Part shown: one piece after another, positions 59,916 to 64,000 of the stretch | Position numbering within the stretch: position 1 is the first letter of the stretch | Layout of the letters: each line of letters begins with the position of its first letter | Source of the DNA: an uncultured Ellagibacter sp. | GTDB taxonomy: Bacteria; Actinomycetota; Coriobacteriia; Coriobacteriales; Eggerthellaceae | Assembly (NCBI RefSeq): GCF_934643285.1 | Contig: NZ_CAKUBT010000007.1 | Span: 1-64,000 of the forward strand | Direction: 5' to 3' | DNA: 64,000 nt | Notes under the pieces: model-generated | The model's database searches: none | The model's input: the letters and a program-made list of their open reading frames with translations, nothing else | What the model was told of the DNA's origin: nothing | Translations under genes and position numbers: made by a program

Positions 59916-61595
59916 CTATTCCGCGAAGTAAGCCTTGCGATGCGGGGTAGCGAAGATGAAGAAGTAGACGAACGGAAGCAGAACACCGACTGCCATGAGG
60001 GGCAGAGCGATCGGGAGCTTCGACCAACCGGTGATGGCCAGCGGGCACACGATGCAGGTGATGAACAGGAACGCGATCACGACGAGCATGATGATGAAGT
60101 TCGTCATGCCGGTGTCGGAAGCATCGGTCTTGCCGTCGCCAGCGAGCTCGTCCATGGACTTACCGCCGGTTTCCTTAACGAACAGGAGGCAGCAGATGAA
60201 GCCGAGAACGAACGGAACGATGAGGACGAGAACGACCGACGACCAGTTGGTAGCGCCTTCAGCGGTCTGGAACATAGCCATACCAGCGATGCCGCCGAGG
60301 ACGATCGAGGAGGCGGAGCCGCCGAAGCGGGCAAACGCCTGGCACCACGAAACGCCGGTGTTGCGGATTGCGGTCGGGTAAGACTCAGGCATCAGCGGCT
60401 GAACAGCGGTGATGGCGTAGTTCAGAGCGAAGCCGAAGAGAAGCATGAGGGCAATCGACAGACCGAAGTTGTTCGGGACAACGAACACGGAGCAGATGAC
60501 GATTGCGACGATGCAGAAGATCCAGGAGAACGCCAGGTTGCGCTTACGGCCGATGCGGTCAGCGACGAAGCCGACGCAGCAGTTGGAGGCGATAGCAGCA
60601 ACGTTGTTCCAGGTCTGGAGAGCAACAGCCTCAGACGGGGTGTAGCCAATGCCCTTGAACCAGGTGGGCAGCCATGCGTTCATGCCGTACACGCAGAACT
60701 GGCCAACGAAGTAAGCGGTCCAGATAGCAGCGGTCGGGACGATGAACTTCTTGGAGAACAGGATGTTCGGGGAGGTCTTGGCAGGCTTCGGCGGAACGAC
60801 GAGGAGCTTCGGGTCGAAGTGGGTCTCTTCCTGGCCAGCGGAGCGCTGCAGATGGTTGAGAGCCTTGCAAGCCTCTTCCATGCGACCGGCGTTGGCGAAC
60901 CAGTGCGGGGTCTCATGCATGAAGAAGTGAAGCACGATTCCGTAGATGATGGGCAGAGCGCCGATCAGGTAGCAGAGGCGCCAGTTGGCATACATGGTGG
61001 CAGAGGAACCATCAGCGTTGAGGTAGGTGACTTCGTTGGTGAAGCCGCCCAGGATCGGGGTTGCGGTGTTGCAGATCGGGTTGCCGATAACGCCAGCGAG
61101 AACCCAGCCAGCAACCATGCCCGCCATGCCGATCGTCACGAAGACGCCGCGCTGCTTGGACGGAATCGTCTCAGAGAACACGGTGGTGACGATGGGGATG
61201 CAGGAGCCGACGCCGAAGCCGGCGATCAGGCGGAATGCTGCGAAGAACACGAGGTCGTTCGCGAAAGCCTGGGGCAGGGTGAACAGACCATAGAAGATAA
61301 CAGCGATGGTCAGCATCTTCTTACGGCCGATCTTGTCGGACAGGATGCCGCCGACTGCGCCGCCGAGAACCATGCCGAGCAGTCCCCACGTGGTGAGCGA
61401 GCCCATGAGAGCACCCGGGTTCGGGTTGTCGGGCCAGAACGTATGTGCAACGAACAGGTTGGTGGTGTTAACGACCATGAAGTCGTAACCATCGAAAATC
61501 ATAGCGAAGATCATGAGGAAGAACATAAGCCACGTGTGGCCGTTAACTCCCAAATGGTCTACAACCTCTGAAACGGTGAATTCCTTACCGTTCAT
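59916..61595 (-). CDS. MFS transporter, aromatic acid:H+ symporter-like
   Basis: 559 residues with 12 or more transmembrane helices. Signatures: DGYDFMVVNTTNLFV in TM1, GGILSDKIGRKKML in the loop 2-3 and its counterpart FVADRIGRKRNLAF in loop 8-9, matching the AAHS/sugar-porter superfamily. An extended external loop follows TM5 (TPILGGFTNEVTYLNADGSS). ATG at 61595 follows AAAGGAGGGACTA. It is divergent from the LuxR-type gene and likely imports the substrate of the molybdoenzyme (inference from shared operator-like repeats). Confidence 0.9.
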   Translation of the reverse strand: MNGKEFTVSEVVDHLGVNGHTWLMFFLMIFAMIFDGYDFMVVNTTNLFVAHTFWPDNPNPGALMGSLTTWGLLGMVLGGAVGGILSDKIGRKKMLTIAVIFYGLFTLPQAFANDLVFFAAFRLIAGFGVGSCIPIVTTVFSETIPSKQRGVFVTIGMAGMVAGWVLAGVIGNPICNTATPILGGFTNEVTYLNADGSSATMYANWRLCYLIGALPIIYGIVLHFFMHETPHWFANAGRMEEACKALNHLQRSAGQEETHFDPKLLVVPPKPAKTSPNILFSKKFIVPTAAIWTAYFVGQFCVYGMNAWLPTWFKGIGYTPSEAVALQTWNNVAAIASNCCVGFVADRIGRKRNLAFSWIFCIVAIVICSVFVVPNNFGLSIALMLLFGFALNYAITAVQPLMPESYPTAIRNTGVSWCQAFARFGGSASSIVLGGIAGMAMFQTAEGATNWSSVVLVLIVPFVLGFICCLLFVKETGGKSMDELAGDGKTDASDTGMTNFIIMLVVIAFLFITCIVCPLAITGWSKLPIALPLMAVGVLLPFVYFFIFATPHRKAYFAE

Positions 61596-62260
61596 TAGTC
61601 CCTCCTTTAAGTGAGAAGCTTGAGTATCCCGACTCAAGCGGAGCGGCTTTGCCTATATCCCTTAGGCGGACCGCCATGCAATTACTCCCCATTTGCACTA
61701 ACGGCAAGAACATGGTGCGAAGGACATGCCCCAGAATTCAGATTCCGCAACTACGGGTAGTGACTCTTCAATACCGGCCATTGCAGAAGCTTCGGCGCCC
61801 TCTCGCATCCACTGCGAGAAACCGTGTGTGCGCATCCCCCTTTCTGACTTCTCTTTCAAATTGCCAATCTATCCCCTGCGGCCAGCGGTATAAAAACGCC
61901 GGCGAACAGACAAGCGGTACTTTACGTAAGGCAAACGGTATGAGCGTCAAACCATGAGGTTATTTTTGTGAATATCACATCAACCTCACGGGTTGATATT
62001 TCGACATCCACACATAAATCTGTCCACTTTTGCCCTCATCAAATCGCAATTGCCTGTCCCTTCCCTAAAATGGGCACTGTGTTGTTTTTGTTGCATTCTG
62101 CGCACGAAATTGAGCAAAGATTGCGCGCATTCGATAGCATTACCTAGCTTCAGTAGGGTAATATAGCTGCGTACGCAGTATCGAACGTTTAGGTTGAGAA
62201 TTACCGCGCAAAAGAAGATAATCACGAAGCTCGCAAACGCATCATTTAGGGGAACAACTT
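61596..62260. other. 665-bp divergent regulatory region between the MFS and LuxR-type genes
   Basis: No gene is supported. It is AT-rich between about 61940 and 62240. It contains the site B inverted repeat (61979-61997) and an additional half-site TGAGGTT (61955-61961), the reverse of AACCTCA. Its length and AT content suit regulation by a membrane LuxR protein. Confidence 0.6.
61979..61997. promoter_or_regulatory. Operator candidate, site B (MFS/LuxR side)
   Basis: ATCAACC (61979-61985) and GGTTGAT (61991-61997) form a perfect 7-bp inverted repeat with a 5-base spacer. It shares TCAACCTCA and the following GGTTGAT/TTTCG with site A at 55067. Confidence 0.5.
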
Positions 62261-63937
62261 ATGGCTTCGACTTTTCCGCATGTCACTATTACGGTCGCAG
62301 GCAAGGAAAACGGCGCTGACGCCTCGGGTGAACTTAATACGCTTTCACTCGGGTACGGCTTCCATCAGGCATGGATTTACTCCGCCATGTTCAGCGCTGG
62401 CGTATTCTTTGGGACCGACAAGCCCTTCACCATGCTTTTCGACGGAGCATATTCCTGCTCGCTCATTGTTCTCGTAATCTCGATGCTTTTCTTCGGCATC
62501 GCACTTCTGGCCCTTGGCGTTACCAATCAGATGTTCTTGCGCTTCTACGTGTCGAAGCGAGCGCTCGGGCTTTCCGCATCGCTCACCTGTTTGGGCACCT
62601 ACGCCTCGTTCCTCGTTCCTGTCGGCGGGCCCCTCGGCACCCTCGCCCTGCTCTTCGCCGGCTTGGCAACGGGCATCGGATCGAGTCTTATGGTCGTGCT
62701 GTGGGGCACAGCGTTCGCACGCTATGAATTCAGCACCATCATCCTGAACACGGCCGTCTCAGTTGCCATCGGTATCGGCCTTTATATGGTTCTCACCCAC
62801 TTGATGCCGCCCTTCTGCTCGGGCATCATCACCGGCATCCTCCCCATAGCCGAGGTCTTCATCCTCTGGCGTCTGACGCCGATTCCCTACTATCGTCGTC
62901 GCGAGATTCCGATTTTCCATCCGTTGACGGTTAAGCCCGCGCAGTTCCTTGTCCGCATGCTTATCCCGACAGCGATCTTCGGTTTCGCGCTCGGCGTCCT
63001 GCGCACCGTTGCGAGCAACATCGTGCTTCCTGCCGCCGACTTAACGATGCTCCTCGTCATGGGCGCCGCAGCCTGTTTGGGCATGTTCATCACCATCGCA
63101 ACGATTTTCATTTCGAAGAACGAGGGGCATTGGGACCTCATCTTCCGGACGCTTTTGCCGTTTATCGCCCTCGCAGCGATTTCCCTGCCGTTCCTTAACT
63201 CCCCGAGCTCGCTTCTCGCGTGCCTCGCGCTCATCGCGGGATACATGTGTTTTGAAGCGCTCATGTGGATATTCTTCGCCGACCTGGCGCAGGAGTTCCG
63301 CCTTTCGCCCATTTTCGTGTTCGGCACGGGACGAGGCACGCTTGCGCTTACCTCTCTTTTCGGAACACTCTTCGCCATGACACCAATCGGCGACGCCAGC
63401 TCCATGATCACGGGAGCCGATTACGGCTCCGGGGCTCTACTCGTTCTGTTTGCGCTCATCCTCGGATACGTGCTGTCCCCTCGCCAGCGCGAAGTGAAGG
63501 CGATTGTCGCCGCCCCAACTGAAGGAGTAAACGTTGACCAGGGAACGGAAGCCCTGAAAAAGCACATCGCCGCGCTGGACGAGAGAGACGCCACTGCAGA
63601 GAAGGCGCCCGCTCCCGAATCCGAAGAACCTCAGGAGACACCGCAGGATGCCGAGGAGGGTCGCCGCGCGAAGGGCCGCTTCCATGCCCAATGCGAGGCA
63701 ATTGCCGACCGCTACCTTCTCTCGCGGCGCGAGACCGAGGTTATGTTCCTTCTTGCGAAGGGCCATAACGCGGCGTTCATTCAAGACCAGCTTTGCATCT
63801 CTAAGAGCACAGCGAAGACGCATATCAACCATATCTATCGCAAACTCGATATCCATACGCAGCAGGAGCTTCTCAGCATGGTTGAGGCAGCCAAACGCGA
63901 AGCGTACGACTCCGAGAACAATCCTCCGCGCCGCTAG
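62261..63937 (+). CDS. LuxR-type regulator with about 12 transmembrane helices
   Basis: 558 residues. The first 410 are strongly hydrophobic with about 12 helices (for example LIVLVISMLFFGIALLALG, GTLALLFAGLATGIG). A charged linker (about 415-480, Glu/Ala/Pro-rich) leads to a C-terminal LuxR HTH: LSRRETEVMFLLAKGHNAAFIQDQLCISKSTAKTHINHIYRKLDIHTQQEL. Such membrane LuxR regulators are abundant in Eggerthellaceae and often sit beside the enzyme or transporter they control. TTTAGGGGAACAACTT precedes ATG. It presumably senses a substrate at the membrane and activates the adjacent MFS gene and perhaps the molybdoenzyme operon. The last 60 bases of the window contain no gene. Confidence 0.92.
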   Translation: MASTFPHVTITVAGKENGADASGELNTLSLGYGFHQAWIYSAMFSAGVFFGTDKPFTMLFDGAYSCSLIVLVISMLFFGIALLALGVTNQMFLRFYVSKRALGLSASLTCLGTYASFLVPVGGPLGTLALLFAGLATGIGSSLMVVLWGTAFARYEFSTIILNTAVSVAIGIGLYMVLTHLMPPFCSGIITGILPIAEVFILWRLTPIPYYRRREIPIFHPLTVKPAQFLVRMLIPTAIFGFALGVLRTVASNIVLPAADLTMLLVMGAAACLGMFITIATIFISKNEGHWDLIFRTLLPFIALAAISLPFLNSPSSLLACLALIAGYMCFEALMWIFFADLAQEFRLSPIFVFGTGRGTLALTSLFGTLFAMTPIGDASSMITGADYGSGALLVLFALILGYVLSPRQREVKAIVAAPTEGVNVDQGTEALKKHIAALDERDATAEKAPAPESEEPQETPQDAEEGRRAKGRFHAQCEAIADRYLLSRRETEVMFLLAKGHNAAFIQDQLCISKSTAKTHINHIYRKLDIHTQQELLSMVEAAKREAYDSENNPPRR

Positions 63938-64000
63938 CACGTAAGTTGGCGCTCGAAAGATGACGGCAGAGGATTCCGCTAAAACCTATCGCTTCGGAAT

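Noticed and set aside
1..64000. CRISPR arrays, prophage or insertion sequence genes
   Set aside because: No regularly spaced identical repeats of CRISPR type, no cas genes, no transposase or phage structural genes were recognised.

Overview
The window is a 64 kb piece of a high-GC (about 60%) bacterial chromosome. Gene content points to the actinobacterial class Coriobacteriia, family Eggerthellaceae. Indicators are a membrane-embedded LuxR-type regulator with about 12 helices, an aromatic-acid-type MFS transporter beside a molybdopterin enzyme, a monoderm Flp/Tad pilus locus without a secretin, and a candidate actinobacterial 6C small RNA. The species cannot be told from the sequence alone.

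Layout. 1-20.7 kb is mostly housekeeping on the minus strand: hisS, purL, a small membrane protein, purC, a two-component system, then (plus strand) a Tat-signal lipoprotein-like protein, purB, two TrkA-type K+ regulators, a secreted hydrolase-like protein, PspC, a CorC-type CBS protein, a hemolysin III homologue and a YdbS/YdbT pair. 21-24 kb holds yqeY, the 6C RNA candidate and an AlbA_2-type gene flanked by 143-bp direct repeats with 11-bp phased iterons. 23.9-27.7 kb is an iron-uptake cluster (feoA, feoA, feoB, Cys-rich partner) with palindromic operator candidates at two promoters. thrC and a ModE-like regulator follow on the plus strand.

29.9-40.0 kb is one long minus-strand Flp/Tad pilus operon (cpaB, cpaE, cpaF, tadB, tadC, two Flp-type pilins, TadE/TadG-like proteins, DUF192 and zinc-ribbon genes), nearly all with overlapping stop/start codons. 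A tRNA-Val, an arylamine N-acetyltransferase and a small unknown gene come next, then two tandem DUF262 (GmrS-like) proteins. 44.7-51.1 kb is an unusual three-gene operon: a cytoplasmic leucine-rich-repeat protein, a DUF2201/VWA protein, and a MoxR AAA+ ATPase fused to a methyltransferase.

51.2-64 kb is organised around a molybdopterin enzyme of the pyrogallol-transhydroxylase/DMSO-reductase type. It lacks the N-terminal cysteines, and its ferredoxin-like partner has lost nearly all iron-sulfur ligands. Two small unknown proteins follow. Divergently transcribed is a protein resembling the trigger-factor C-terminal chaperone domain. Past an FKBP isomerase, trigger factor itself, a collagen-like zinc-ribbon protein and an unknown gene lie the MFS transporter and the LuxR-type membrane regulator. 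A similar inverted repeat (shared TCAACCTCA) upstream of the molybdoenzyme operon and in the transporter/regulator intergenic region suggests these are one regulon. No CRISPR array, insertion-sequence transposase, phage gene or rRNA was seen.
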